Both the position numbers and the translations under genes were made by a program. The notes under the pieces were generated by a model. The model was not told where the DNA came from and ran no database searches. It worked only from the letters and a program-made list of their open reading frames with translations. A stretch of 64,000 bases of DNA from Nocardia cyriacigeorgica. Lineage in GTDB: Bacteria > Actinomycetota > Actinomycetes > Mycobacteriales > Mycobacteriaceae. Shown here one piece after another: positions 53,756 through 61,379 of the stretch (positions within the stretch are counted from its first letter, which is position 1; each line of letters opens with the position of its first letter). Where the stretch lies: contig NZ_VBUT01000014.1 of the NCBI RefSeq assembly GCF_005863245.1, positions 1 to 64,000 on the forward strand. The letters are read 5' to 3'.

Positions 53756-54505
53756 CTACTGTTCGTGGAAGTCGTCGTCCTCGGGTAGCTCGTGTTCTCG
53801 CTGTTCCAAGTCCACTTTCGACCTGCGCGAACGCCTCGACTTGCCCGCGCGGTCCTCCTGGTCAGGCTCTGACATGGCGGCCAACAGCCGGGAACGGTCG
53901 AACGGCGGCTGCTCGAGCGGGGCAGCGTCTGGCCTCCCGGCCGAATGGTCAACGTGGAGATCGGACTCTGTCTCCTCGGCGAGTTGCGCGGCCTCGGGGT
54001 TGTACGGTGGCTGCGAATGGGAGGGGAGCCGAGCGTGGGCCACACCCATGTGCTCAAGTGCTCGTGCGACCGCGGCGTCGAGTTCCTCGGCGGTCACCTT
54101 GTGGTAGCGCACTGCGCCGATTGGGCGATGGCGGGCCGTTTCGCCAGGTTGTCTCATGCCTCGAAGAAGATCGAGCAGCATGGATTTGTCGCGTACGGAA
54201 AGGTCTGCATCCAACCTGACGGCGGTCTCAAGGTCGATCTCGCCAAACTGTGGAAGGTCGATGCCCATGCTGACCAACGCGGCCTGCGCAACTTCTGATT
54301 CTGGAATGGCGAGGCCAGCTGCCAGCCCGCGGATCGTTGAGGCCGTGATCGAGACCACGTCGGTGTTTCGAATCCTTGAGAGATTCGACTTCCCCAGCTT
54401 GTGGCCTTCGGCAGTTGCGCGCCTGGTGATGTCTGTGTCCGACCAGCCGTTGGCGTCGCGCACGCGATCAATCAGTGCGGCGAGCTCGTGTCGAGGTTCT
54501 TCCAT
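53756..54505 (-). CDS. phage repressor-like helix-turn-helix protein
   Basis: 249 residues from ATG 54505; a longer frame reaches 54577. N-terminal helix-turn-helix LAALIDRVRDANGWSDTDITRRATAEGHKLGKSNLSRI (about 7-45), then a long helical body (LDADLSVRDKSMLLDLLRGM) and a low-complexity, charged C-terminus (EDRAGKSRRSRRSKVD). The largest and first leftward gene facing the control region, so a candidate lysogeny repressor. Confidence 0.65.
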   Translation of the reverse strand: MEEPRHELAALIDRVRDANGWSDTDITRRATAEGHKLGKSNLSRIRNTDVVSITASTIRGLAAGLAIPESEVAQAALVSMGIDLPQFGEIDLETAVRLDADLSVRDKSMLLDLLRGMRQPGETARHRPIGAVRYHKVTAEELDAAVARALEHMGVAHARLPSHSQPPYNPEAAQLAEETESDLHVDHSAGRPDAAPLEQPPFDRSRLLAAMSEPDQEDRAGKSRRSRRSKVDLEQREHELPEDDDFHEQ

Positions 54506-54546
54506 GCGGTGAGCATCATTCCTGGTCGTCCCGACGGCCAATCGGG

Positions 54547-54988
54547 TGGACATTGGGGGCACCAAATTGGTGGACACTAAGACTTTACATACGCAGTCTG
54601 CAACTGGTTGTTAGCTGGAGATATGCGCCTGTCTTAGGGCTTGCGGGGTGGACACCAAGCGTTCCATACTGTTCATAATTGCTGGACACTGTGGACAGGA
54701 TGTGAGTACATTGGCAATGTCAGCGAAGATCGGCCGGATCGGAGACCTCTACATGGAGCTCGTGAACCGCGAGATGCTCGAGCGGCTGATGAAGACCAAA
54801 GGAGCCTCTCAGCGGCAATTGGCAGCCATCGCGGGATGGAAATCCCACACCTACATGCAGCGGCTCATCCGCGGCGAGGTGAAGACCCTCAGTACCGACC
54901 CGGCGCTCCGCATCGCCCACCACTTCGGAGTGCCGGTCGACCTTCTTTTTTTGACCAGGATGGACATAAATCCTGGACACACTGGACA
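54547..54988 (+). repeat. repeated TGGACA motifs in the divergent control region
   Basis: Eight TGGACA on the plus strand: 54547, 54571, 54649, 54683, 54692, 54961, 54974 and 54983. Two pairs (54683/54692 and 54974/54983) have a 9-bp period, in the shared form CTGGACAC...TGGACAG. Likely operators for the repressor or Cro-like protein. Confidence 0.6.
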
Positions 54989-55013
54989 GAAAAACAAGAC
55001 GAAGGCGGCATAA
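54753..55013 (+). CDS. Cro/excisionase-type helix-turn-helix protein
   Basis: 86 residues from ATG 54753, preceded by GGAGA; an upstream in-frame ATG exists at 54717. Helix-turn-helix TKGASQRQLAAIAGWKSHTYMQRLIRGEVKTLSTDPALRIAHHFGVP. Divergent from the repressor and first rightward early gene, so the Cro counterpart. Its C-terminus overlaps a TGGACA cluster at DNA level. Confidence 0.7.
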   Translation: MELVNREMLERLMKTKGASQRQLAAIAGWKSHTYMQRLIRGEVKTLSTDPALRIAHHFGVPVDLLFLTRMDINPGHTGQKNKTKAA

Positions 55014-55070
55014 AGACGGCCCCGCACCTGGGCAGCAGGTGCAGGACCTCAGCAACGAAAGGAATTCGTC

Positions 55071-55868
55071 GTGAACGAGCCTACGCCACACAACTCCTCG
55101 TTGGTCCACATTAGGGAGGGCGTCGCTACGACCACCTCGCTGGTCATCGCGGACGGAACGCAGATTCAGCACAAGAACGTGATGGAGCTGATTCGCGAGA
55201 ACCTGGGCGACTTTGAGGAGTTCGGAAGGGTCGCGTTTGAAACGCGACCCTTCGAAACCGCCGGTGGCACGCAGCACCGGCAGGTGGCCGTCATGACCGA
55301 GGAGCACGCGACGCTGCTGCTCACGTACATGCGCAACAGCGCCGTGGTGAAGGACTTCAAGAAGCGGCTCGTGCGCGAGTTCTGGGCGCTGAAGCGCCAC
55401 CGCGACCAGGCCCGCCCGACGGCTCTGCCGTCGACCCGCGAGCTCGCGCAGATGGTAATCGACGCTGAGGACGCCCGTGAAGCCGCCGAGAAGCAGCTCG
55501 GAATCGAGGTCAAAGCCAGGCAAGCGATGGAGTCCTACGTGAAGGACCTCGAACCTCGCGCCGAAGGGTACGACCGATTCATCGACGGCGATGGAACCTA
55601 TGCCGTCGGGGTGGTCGCGAAAATGCTTGGCACCGGCCAGAACAAGCTGTTTGCCGAGCTCCGGAACGCGAAGGTCTTCATCGCGAAGGGTGCGCTGCGG
55701 AACACCCCGTACCAGCAGTACATGCACCACTTCGACGTCAAGGCGTTCGAGTACACCCGCGAAGACGGAACGCACGGCACCTCGTACAAGACCTGGGTCC
55801 AGCCGTCCGGCGTCGAGTTCATCGCCCGCAAGCTCGGCCGCACCATCCAGCAGGCGGTGACGGTATGA
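55071..55868 (+). CDS. phage antirepressor (Rha + KilA-C domains)
   Basis: 265 residues from GTG 55071. N-terminal Rha domain (KNVMELIRENLGDFEEFGRV, VAVMTEEHATLLLTYMRNS), coiled middle and a C-terminal KilA-C/ANT domain (YDRFIDGDGTYAVGVVAKMLGTGQNKLFAELR). Antirepressors relieve repression to allow lytic growth. Coupled to the next gene by 4 nt. Confidence 0.85.
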   Translation: MNEPTPHNSSLVHIREGVATTTSLVIADGTQIQHKNVMELIRENLGDFEEFGRVAFETRPFETAGGTQHRQVAVMTEEHATLLLTYMRNSAVVKDFKKRLVREFWALKRHRDQARPTALPSTRELAQMVIDAEDAREAAEKQLGIEVKARQAMESYVKDLEPRAEGYDRFIDGDGTYAVGVVAKMLGTGQNKLFAELRNAKVFIAKGALRNTPYQQYMHHFDVKAFEYTREDGTHGTSYKTWVQPSGVEFIARKLGRTIQQAVTV

Positions 55869-56110
55869 GCCACATCGTTTTCTGGTCCGAGCCCGACGTC
55901 GTGAAGACCGACGACGCATTCGTCACATCCGGCGCCGGCGAGGTTTCCGGTGGCGCAGATGACGGGGCCGAGCGTATCGCGATCGTCATCCACCACGGTG
56001 AGAACCATTGGGGGAGGGCACACCTCACCGCGCCGCAGGCGCGGACGCTGATCGAGTCGCTCACTGCCGCATGCGCCGCGCTGGATGTAACCCCGGACGG
56101 TGCGGTATGA
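55865..56110 (+). CDS. phage protein of unknown function
   Basis: 81 residues from ATG 55865 (overlaps the antirepressor stop). Has IAIVIHHGENHWGRAHLTAPQARTLIESLTAACAALDV: a beta strand pair followed by an amphipathic helix. Not recognised. Confidence 0.6.
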   Translation: MSHIVFWSEPDVVKTDDAFVTSGAGEVSGGADDGAERIAIVIHHGENHWGRAHLTAPQARTLIESLTAACAALDVTPDGAV

Positions 56111-56373
56111 CCGCGCCGCCGGATCTGCGCCTGTACGACCTGACCGAAGCCGCCGCGATTCTGCGGGTCACCGAATCCTGGCTGATGCGGCAGCTCCGGG
56201 ACCGCCGCCTGGCGGGCCGCAAAGTCGCGCGCCGCTGGATGCTCACCGAGGACGACTTGCGCGCCGCGATCGACGGTATGGCTTCCCCTGCTGTCGCGCC
56301 ACGCCCCGACCCCGCCGGGCTGACGCCCACCAGCCGCCGACGCCTGAATCGGCGCGCAAGGGGCGCTGCGTGA
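56107..56373 (+). CDS. helix-turn-helix DNA-binding protein
   Basis: 88 residues from ATG 56107 (overlaps previous stop). LYDLTEAAAILRVTESWLMRQLRDRRLAGRKVARRWMLTEDDL is an excisionase-type (HTH_17) helix-turn-helix. Early gene, probably transcriptional control. Confidence 0.75.
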   Translation: MTAPPDLRLYDLTEAAAILRVTESWLMRQLRDRRLAGRKVARRWMLTEDDLRAAIDGMASPAVAPRPDPAGLTPTSRRRLNRRARGAA

Positions 56374-56398
56374 TTCGCGACGTCCGTACCCGCAAGAC

Positions 56399-56426
56399 GG
56401 CCCGCCGAGGTGCGACTCGACGGGCC
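56399..56426 (+). terminator. hairpin before the lipoprotein gene
   Basis: GGCCCG (56399-56404) and CGGGCC (56421-56426) pair, extended by CGAG/CTCG with one mismatch around GTGCGA. Could attenuate or terminate early transcription. Confidence 0.4.
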
Positions 56427-56459
56427 ATGAACACCCACGCCCATGAAAGAGGAAACCGA

Positions 56460-56870
56460 ATGTTCAAGCTCAAGCGTACCGCCCTGATCGTCGCCGCCGG
56501 CGTCGCCGTGCTCAGCCTCACCGCGTGCGATCCGTCGCAGCTCGAGCCGCGCCCGACCCCGGCGCCCCGCGTCGTCGACGCCACCGAGACCCCATGGGTC
56601 GCGCCGACGAGCGTGCTGCCGGTCAGGGCCGACCCGTACAGCTCGGACGGTGCGTGGTTGATCGGATCCGAGATCGCGCCGGGCAACTACCGCGTGGTCC
56701 CTACCAGCGAGTTCGGTGGCGGTTGGACGCTGTGCGCGACCTATGGGTGCGGCCCGCTGGATCCGGGATTCATCGCGAACGACTTCCTGACCGGCCCCGG
56801 CTACGTCACGATCCCGGCCGACGCGCTGCTGATCGAGCTGACCAACGTGCGCCTCGAGGCGGTGGCCTGA
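56460..56870 (+). CDS. phage-encoded lipoprotein
   Basis: 136 residues from ATG 56460 (GAGG 9 nt upstream). Signal MFKLKRTALIVAAGVAVLSLTAC with lipobox Cys at residue 23. The domain DGAWLIGSEIAPGNYRVVP, WTLCATYGCGPL and TGPGYVTIPADALLIEL is a surface-protein type common in actinobacteria ('DG...VG.DI.PG.YR'). A prophage lipoprotein of this sort could block superinfection; this is inference. Confidence 0.8.
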   Translation: MFKLKRTALIVAAGVAVLSLTACDPSQLEPRPTPAPRVVDATETPWVAPTSVLPVRADPYSSDGAWLIGSEIAPGNYRVVPTSEFGGGWTLCATYGCGPLDPGFIANDFLTGPGYVTIPADALLIELTNVRLEAVA

Positions 56871-57046
56871 TGGGACCGTACTGCCGCTACTGCGATACCC
56901 GGTGCTTCGTCCCGGACCCGTGGGGAGAGTTCCGGATTCATGGGTCGCGAATCATCTTGGCGACCTGCATGAAAGGCAAGGAACGCGACCGGGCAGTCGC
57001 GGGCTACGACATCGACCGCGCCCGCGAGATGGCGGGTGCCCGATGA
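56870..57046 (+). CDS. small zinc-binding-type phage protein
   Basis: 58 residues from ATG 56870 (one-base overlap, TGATG). CRYCDTRC (C-x2-C-x3-C) plus a later Cys (LATCMKGKERDRA) suggests a zinc ribbon. Common in actinophage early regions; function unknown. Confidence 0.6.
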   Translation: MGPYCRYCDTRCFVPDPWGEFRIHGSRIILATCMKGKERDRAVAGYDIDRAREMAGAR

Positions 57047-57207
57047 GCGCCCGCGTCTACGAACTGCGCGACGGCGCGGTGATCCCCGAGTGGGACTTCG
57101 ACCACGTCGCACGCGCATTCGGGTTCAACTCGGCACGTCACATGGAAGACGTACTCGCCGGGCGCGCCCCGACCCTGCTGGATCGCCCTAAGCCGGTGCG
57201 TCGATGA
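57043..57207 (+). CDS. small phage protein
   Basis: 54 residues from ATG 57043 (overlap). VIPEWDFDHVARAFGFNSARHMEDVLAGR: a possible small DNA-binding helix pair. Not recognised. Confidence 0.5.
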   Translation: MSARVYELRDGAVIPEWDFDHVARAFGFNSARHMEDVLAGRAPTLLDRPKPVRR

Positions 57208-57341
57208 GCCGCCCGCACCTGCCGCGCCTGTCCGCCGACGACCGAGCTTTCTGGCTCGCGTACTTCGGCTTGCTCGCGTCCGTGGTGTTCGTCGTGCTGC
57301 TCGTCGTCTATCTGTCCAACGCTGCGAGGTGGTCGCTGTGA
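57204..57341 (+). CDS. small single-pass membrane phage protein
   Basis: 45 residues from ATG 57204 (overlap). Membrane segment WLAYFGLLASVVFVVLLVVYL. Membrane-active phage miniproteins can affect the host envelope or immunity; no function assigned. Confidence 0.5.
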   Translation: MSRPHLPRLSADDRAFWLAYFGLLASVVFVVLLVVYLSNAARWSL

Positions 57342-57526
57342 AAGAAGTTCTCGAGTCCGTTCTCGCCGCCGAGTTCGTCGCCACGGTGCGGCCCGGCCGC
57401 GCCGGTGAGCCCCCGGTGTGGGTCGAGTGGCACCCCACCAGCGCGCAGCACACCCTGACCGCTACGCAGACGGCTGCCGCTCTCCGTCACGTCGCGCAGG
57501 TCATCGAGGCCCAGGGGTTGCTGTGA
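57338..57526 (+). CDS. small phage protein
   Basis: 62 residues from GTG 57338 (GTGA overlap; GAGG 8 nt upstream). Contains VRPGRAGEPPVWVEWHPTSAQH. Not recognised. Confidence 0.5.
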   Translation: MKEVLESVLAAEFVATVRPGRAGEPPVWVEWHPTSAQHTLTATQTAAALRHVAQVIEAQGLL

Positions 57527-57687
57527 ACGCCGCGATCATCACCATCAGCGACGACGACTCACCAGAGGTCGACCTCGTCCGGATCCCTGATCGCCAGCAC
57601 GTCTGCGGTTGCGAGATCGCGCGGGCGCTTCGCATGGCCGCCGAGGAGTACGAGCAGGAATGCCGCATGCCGGAGGGCCGGGCATGA
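57523..57687 (+). CDS. small phage protein with CxC
   Basis: 54 residues from GTG 57523 (overlap). IPDRQHVCGCEIARALRMAAEEYEQECR: a Cys pair and helix. Not recognised. Confidence 0.45.
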   Translation: MNAAIITISDDDSPEVDLVRIPDRQHVCGCEIARALRMAAEEYEQECRMPEGRA

Positions 57688-57860
57688 CTGGCGAGTGGTG
57701 GGCGCCGTACGAGCGCACGGCCGCCCGCGGCGCGGTGTCCCGCACGCATTCCCCGGGGTGCAGGTGCCGGAACTGCTCGGCCGTGAAGTGGTGGCCACTC
57801 GAGTCGGCGCCCGGCGCGGGTGAAGTCGCCCTCGCGCCGGGCCGTCTCCCAACCCCGTAA
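57684..57860 (+). CDS. small Cys-rich phage protein
   Basis: 58 residues from ATG 57684 (overlap). SPGCRCRNCSAVKWWPL has three cysteines. Not recognised. Followed by a strong hairpin, so it ends the first early transcript segment. Confidence 0.45.
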   Translation: MTGEWWAPYERTAARGAVSRTHSPGCRCRNCSAVKWWPLESAPGAGEVALAPGRLPTP

Positions 57861-57865
57861 ACGCC

Positions 57866-57902
57866 GGTGGCCCCGGCGAGCTCACATCTCGCCGGGGCCA
57901 CC
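57866..57902 (+). terminator. perfect 15-bp intergenic hairpin
   Basis: GGTGGCCCCGGCGAG (57866-57880), loop CTCACAT, CTCGCCGGGGCCACC (57888-57902). No T-tract. Either a terminator that splits the early operon or an RNA structural element. Confidence 0.6.
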
Positions 57903-57927
57903 TAGACCAACAACATCGGGAGTCTAC

Positions 57928-58155
57928 ATGCAAGACAACACGTTGCCGTCGTTCACATCGACGACGGGGAACCGCTTCAACGGCGAACAGATCCGTCACC
58001 GGTGGGCCAAGAACACGGGGAAGCTCGAACTCTGGCTGGGATCGGGCACGACGTTGTATCTGCGCCCCGAGGACGCGATCCAGCTCGGCGCTGTACTCGT
58101 CGACGCCCTGGCTGAATACGAGGCCATCATGCGCGCCGAGGCGGTGGTCGGATGA
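57928..58155 (+). CDS. phage protein of unknown function
   Basis: 75 residues from ATG 57928 with GGGAG 6 nt upstream. STTGNRFNGEQIRHRWAKN, ELWLGSGTTLYLRPEDAIQLGAVLVDALAEY: beta hairpin and helix. Not recognised; starts the second block after the hairpin. Confidence 0.6.
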   Translation: MQDNTLPSFTSTTGNRFNGEQIRHRWAKNTGKLELWLGSGTTLYLRPEDAIQLGAVLVDALAEYEAIMRAEAVVG

Positions 58156-58424
58156 CCGACATCCTCGAGATCGCCCTCGGCGGTATCTACACCATCGGCG
58201 GGCTGGCGGTCGTCGTCGCGATCACGATCGGGATCATCGACAACTGGCTGCATCCAGGCTCGCACGAGTGCCCCATCTGCAAAGGCGTCGGGTGTCGGCA
58301 CTGCGGTGGTGGCGACGTCGACGATGCCGAGCTGCTCGCCGACGAAGACGACGACGGCGACGAGTTCGAGGGCGACGAGTGGGACCGCGCGCGCGACCGT
58401 GACCTTGATCGCGAGGTGGCGTGA
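58152..58424 (+). CDS. membrane protein with zinc ribbon and acidic tail
   Basis: 90 residues from ATG 58152 (overlap). One membrane segment (GIYTIGGLAVVVAITIGIID), a CPICKGVGCRHCGGG zinc-knuckle of DnaJ type, then a very acidic tail (DEDDDGDEFEGDEWDRARD). Orientation would place the zinc site and acidic tail on one side. Function unknown. Confidence 0.55.
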   Translation: MTDILEIALGGIYTIGGLAVVVAITIGIIDNWLHPGSHECPICKGVGCRHCGGGDVDDAELLADEDDDGDEFEGDEWDRARDRDLDREVA

Positions 58425-58591
58425 TGCGCCAGCCGCGAGAAACCAGCCCACTCGCACATATCGACTGCCCGCCGGTGAGCGAGGCCGACCGAAAGCGGGC
58501 CGGGCTCACCGTGTGGCGCAACGCCACCAGCGCCGAGGATGCCGCCGAGCTGCTGGCCATGCTCGGCCTCGACGACATCGGGGAGGCGTGA
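58424..58591 (+). CDS. small phage protein
   Basis: 55 residues from ATG 58424 (TGATG overlap). SEADRKRAGLTVWRNATSAEDAAELLAML resembles a helical DNA- or protein-binding tail. Not recognised. Confidence 0.5.
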   Translation: MRQPRETSPLAHIDCPPVSEADRKRAGLTVWRNATSAEDAAELLAMLGLDDIGEA

Positions 58592-58845
58592 TGGCGCGCT
58601 ACACCGATCACGACCAGCTCGCCGCCGAAGCCCTACAGATCGCCGAGGACGTGCGCGAACTCGCGCCGCTGGCCATATACCAGCGGCTCGCCGCTCAGTG
58701 CGCCCGCGACCCGGAACGCATGGCGCAGGTGATCATGTGCCTGTCGGCGTGGCTGGATCCCGACACCCCGGTCGGTGCCCTGATCGCGCGGGCTGAGGCG
58801 ATCACCGAGGCGCGCGCCCCGATGCCGCGGGCGGTGGTCGCGTGA
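58591..58845 (+). CDS. conserved-looking actinophage early protein
   Basis: 84 residues from ATG 58591 (overlap). Helical, AEALQIAEDVRELAPLAIYQRLAAQCARDPERMAQVIMCLSAWLD. Similar small helical proteins occur before recombination genes in actinophages; no defined function. Confidence 0.55.
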   Translation: MARYTDHDQLAAEALQIAEDVRELAPLAIYQRLAAQCARDPERMAQVIMCLSAWLDPDTPVGALIARAEAITEARAPMPRAVVA

Positions 58846-59657
58846 CGGCGCCCACCGCACCGGGCCTGTACCCGGACATTCCCGAGAGCGTCTACCACGG
58901 CGACCCCGACAGCCTGTCCAGTACCGGTCTCCGCCAGCTGGTCAAGCCGGGCGGTCCGGCCAAGTTCCAAGGCGCAGAGCGCGAGGACAAAGACGTGTTC
59001 GATATCGGCGCCGTCGCCCACACGCTGCTACTCGGCGCCGGTGCCGAAGTTGAAGTGGTGGCGTCCGAGACGTGGCAGACCAAGGACGCCAAGGCCGCTC
59101 GCGCCGCGGCCCGCGCCGAGGGCAAGATCCCGCTCCTGACCAAGCAGGCCAAGGCCGTCCAGACGATGGTCTCGGCGGCCCGGAATCGGCCCGAAGTGGC
59201 CGAGCTGCTCGCGCCCGAGGGTGTGCCCGAGATGACGGCCTACGCACTGGATCCCACCAGCTGGATCATGCTGCGCGCCCGATTCGACTACCTCATCATC
59301 GGCGCCGACCGGCACGTCACGGTCGTCGACTACAAGACAACCAAGAACGCCGCACCGCGCGCGTTCGCCAAGAGCGCAGCCGAATACGGCTACCACGTGC
59401 AGGAAGCCCACTACCGGCGCGTGCTGCGCGAACTGGGCTACGAGGTGGATCGGTTCGTGTTCCTGGCGCAGGAGAAGGAACCACCCTACCTGACCAGCAT
59501 TCACGAGTTCGACGCCCGCGCCGTCGCCGAGGGCGACCGCGTCGTGTCCGCCGGCATCGAACTATTCGCCGCATGCCGCGAGGCCAACCAGTGGCCCGGC
59601 TACGGCAACCGCACATATCGGATGAGCCTGCCCGCATGGGCGATTGGGGAGTGGTGA
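58842..59657 (+). CDS. RecE-like / PD-(D/E)XK exonuclease
   Basis: 271 residues from ATG 58842. Contains the lambda-exonuclease-type core: FDIGAVAHTLLLG (GxxxH helix), RARFDYLIIGADRHVTVVDYKTTKNA (D...DYK catalytic set), and YGYHVQEAHYRRVLRELGYEV. This is the RecE/PF12684-type exonuclease that resects DNA ends for phage recombination. The following gene is its likely annealing partner. Confidence 0.78.
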   Translation: MTAPTAPGLYPDIPESVYHGDPDSLSSTGLRQLVKPGGPAKFQGAEREDKDVFDIGAVAHTLLLGAGAEVEVVASETWQTKDAKAARAAARAEGKIPLLTKQAKAVQTMVSAARNRPEVAELLAPEGVPEMTAYALDPTSWIMLRARFDYLIIGADRHVTVVDYKTTKNAAPRAFAKSAAEYGYHVQEAHYRRVLRELGYEVDRFVFLAQEKEPPYLTSIHEFDARAVAEGDRVVSAGIELFAACREANQWPGYGNRTYRMSLPAWAIGEW

Positions 59658-59659
59658 CG

Positions 59660-60226
59660 ATGGCAAAACAGGAGTTCAGCACCGGCGACTACGTCGAGGT
59701 GTCCGAGCGGATCGTCGAGTTCCGCACCCTGCACCCGGCCGGATCTCTGCGGCCGGTCGACCCGACGCAGCCGTACCGGATCGAGCGCGTCGGCGACGAC
59801 ACGTTCATCGTCGTCGTGGCCGCCGCATACCGCTCACCCGACGACCTGGTGCCCGGCATCGGAATGGCGTGGGAAACCTACCCCGGCCGAACCAACTTCA
59901 CCCGCGGCTCGGAGTTGCAGAACGCCGAGACCTCGGCGTGGGGGCGCGCGATCGTCGCCGCCCTGGCCGCCGACACCAAACGCGGCATCGCCTCGGCCGA
60001 CGAGGTACGGGCCCGGACCGCGACCGCCGCCGCCCAGTTGCCCGCGCACGACTTCGCTCGCGCCGAGCTGCTGCGGCTGCTCAACGCGCGCGGCATATCC
60101 GGGCAGGAGGCGACCGCCAAGTTCGCCGCCGACAACAACGGCGCCGAGCTGCGCACCTCCACCGACGCGGCGGCTATCGAGAAGCTGATCCGCTACTACG
60201 AGCAGGCGGTTACCGATGGCGCGTGA
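59660..60226 (+). CDS. probable single-strand annealing (Erf/RecT-like) protein
   Basis: 188 residues from ATG 59660. Pattern YRIERVGDDTFIVVVAAAYRSPDD, ELQNAETSAWGRAIVAALAAD and IASADEVRAR resembles the 'AETSA.GRAL' motif of Erf-type annealing proteins. Position after a RecE-like nuclease supports a two-component recombination system. Exact family not certain by eye. Confidence 0.55.
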   Translation: MAKQEFSTGDYVEVSERIVEFRTLHPAGSLRPVDPTQPYRIERVGDDTFIVVVAAAYRSPDDLVPGIGMAWETYPGRTNFTRGSELQNAETSAWGRAIVAALAADTKRGIASADEVRARTATAAAQLPAHDFARAELLRLLNARGISGQEATAKFAADNNGAELRTSTDAAAIEKLIRYYEQAVTDGA

Positions 60227-61379
60227 TCATGGCCGGTTGCTGTGCCGGATCTGGACCGACCCAGATTTCCGCGCGCTGCCACGCACCGCGCAAGCGCTGT
60301 ACGCCCAGTTGATCTCGCAGAAGGAGGTCAACAACGCCGGCGTGCTGCCGCTGATGCTCAGCAAGTGGGCGAAGGGCTGCGACGAGATGACCAGTACGGC
60401 GATCGTCGCCGACCTCGCCGCTCTCGTCGACGGCCGGTTCGTCGTGGTCGACACCGACACCGAAGAGGTATTGGTGCGCAGCTTCATCCGCAACGACGGA
60501 GTGCTCAAACAGCCGAACGTCTTCAAGAACGCGCTCCGCTGCGCCGAGGCGGTCGACTCACCCGCGATCCGGGCCGCGCTCGCGGTCGAGTTGCGCCGCA
60601 CCGGCCGCGCGGATGCCGTTCGGACAGCGGACATTCTGAGCCCTTCCGAAACCGATTCACAACCCATCGACAACCCTTCCGAAACCCTTCCCGAAGGGTT
60701 CGAAGAGGGTTCGGAAACCCTTCCAGATTCGGATCTGGAAAACCGCAGGTCGAACCCTTCGGAAACCCTTCCGAACGTCGAAACCCTTCGCGAACCCTTC
60801 CCGGAACCCTGCGGGGTAGGGGAAGGGGTAGGGGAAGGGGAGATCTCTAGTTACGTAGTTGGTCACCTTGGGGGGGTCGCGCGCACACACACGCGTGACG
60901 CGCACGCACGCGAGACCACCCCCACCCCAACCGCAATCCCATCGACGCCGTTCTGCACCCAGCACCCCGGCGGCACCCCCGACCCGTGCCGGGCATGCGC
61001 CGACACCCGCAAGCGCTACGAGGCATCCGAGGTTGCCCGCCTCGAGGCCGAGACCGCCCGCCGTCACGCCGAGGCCCGCGCACAGTCCGAGGCCGCCCAA
61101 CAGCGCGCCGCAGACCGCCGCGCCGCCATCGCCGCCTGCGACATGTGCGACGCCGAGGGCTACGTCGGGCGCCAGCTGTGCGACCACACCCCGGAGCCGT
61201 CACGGCGCCCGTCCATCCGCGAGCAGTACGAGGCGCTCAAACGCGCCCAGGAAGCCGAAACCGGCGCACCCACACCAGGAGTCGCGGAAGCCCCCGAAAG
61301 TCCGTCAGCGGGCGATCTGGCCACCGAAACCACCGCCCCCGAATCGACTGCCGCCGAACAGGAACACGCACATGCCTGA
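60216..61379 (+). CDS. phage replication initiation protein
   Basis: 387 residues from ATG 60216 (11-nt overlap). N-terminal winged-helix-like domain of the phage replisome-organiser type (HGRLLCRIWTDPDFRALPRTAQALYAQLISQKEVNNAGVLPLML, seen in parts, to about 110). A repetitive linker (SETLP repeats, then GVGEGVGEGE) is encoded by the iteron-like DNA. C-terminal part has CxxC pairs (CRACADT, CDMCDAEG). Like lambda O, the gene probably contains the origin. Confidence 0.7.
   Translation: MARDHGRLLCRIWTDPDFRALPRTAQALYAQLISQKEVNNAGVLPLMLSKWAKGCDEMTSTAIVADLAALVDGRFVVVDTDTEEVLVRSFIRNDGVLKQPNVFKNALRCAEAVDSPAIRAALAVELRRTGRADAVRTADILSPSETDSQPIDNPSETLPEGFEEGSETLPDSDLENRRSNPSETLPNVETLREPFPEPCGVGEGVGEGEISSYVVGHLGGVARTHTRDAHARETTPTPTAIPSTPFCTQHPGGTPDPCRACADTRKRYEASEVARLEAETARRHAEARAQSEAAQQRAADRRAAIAACDMCDAEGYVGRQLCDHTPEPSRRPSIREQYEALKRAQEAETGAPTPGVAEAPESPSAGDLATETTAPESTAAEQEHAHA
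60641..60840 (+). repeat. iteron-like repeats and G-quadruplex motif: candidate phage origin
   Basis: Eight CCCTTC copies on the plus strand (60641, 60674, 60685, 60718, 60755, 60766, 60784, 60795); several are 11 or 33 bp apart, one helical turn. Also inverted AACCCTTC-CC-GAAGGGTT (60683-60700), hairpin TTCCAGAT-TCGG-ATCTGGAA (60721-60740) and five GGGG runs with 2-nt loops at 60813-60840. An AT-richer stretch follows. Confidence 0.6.
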
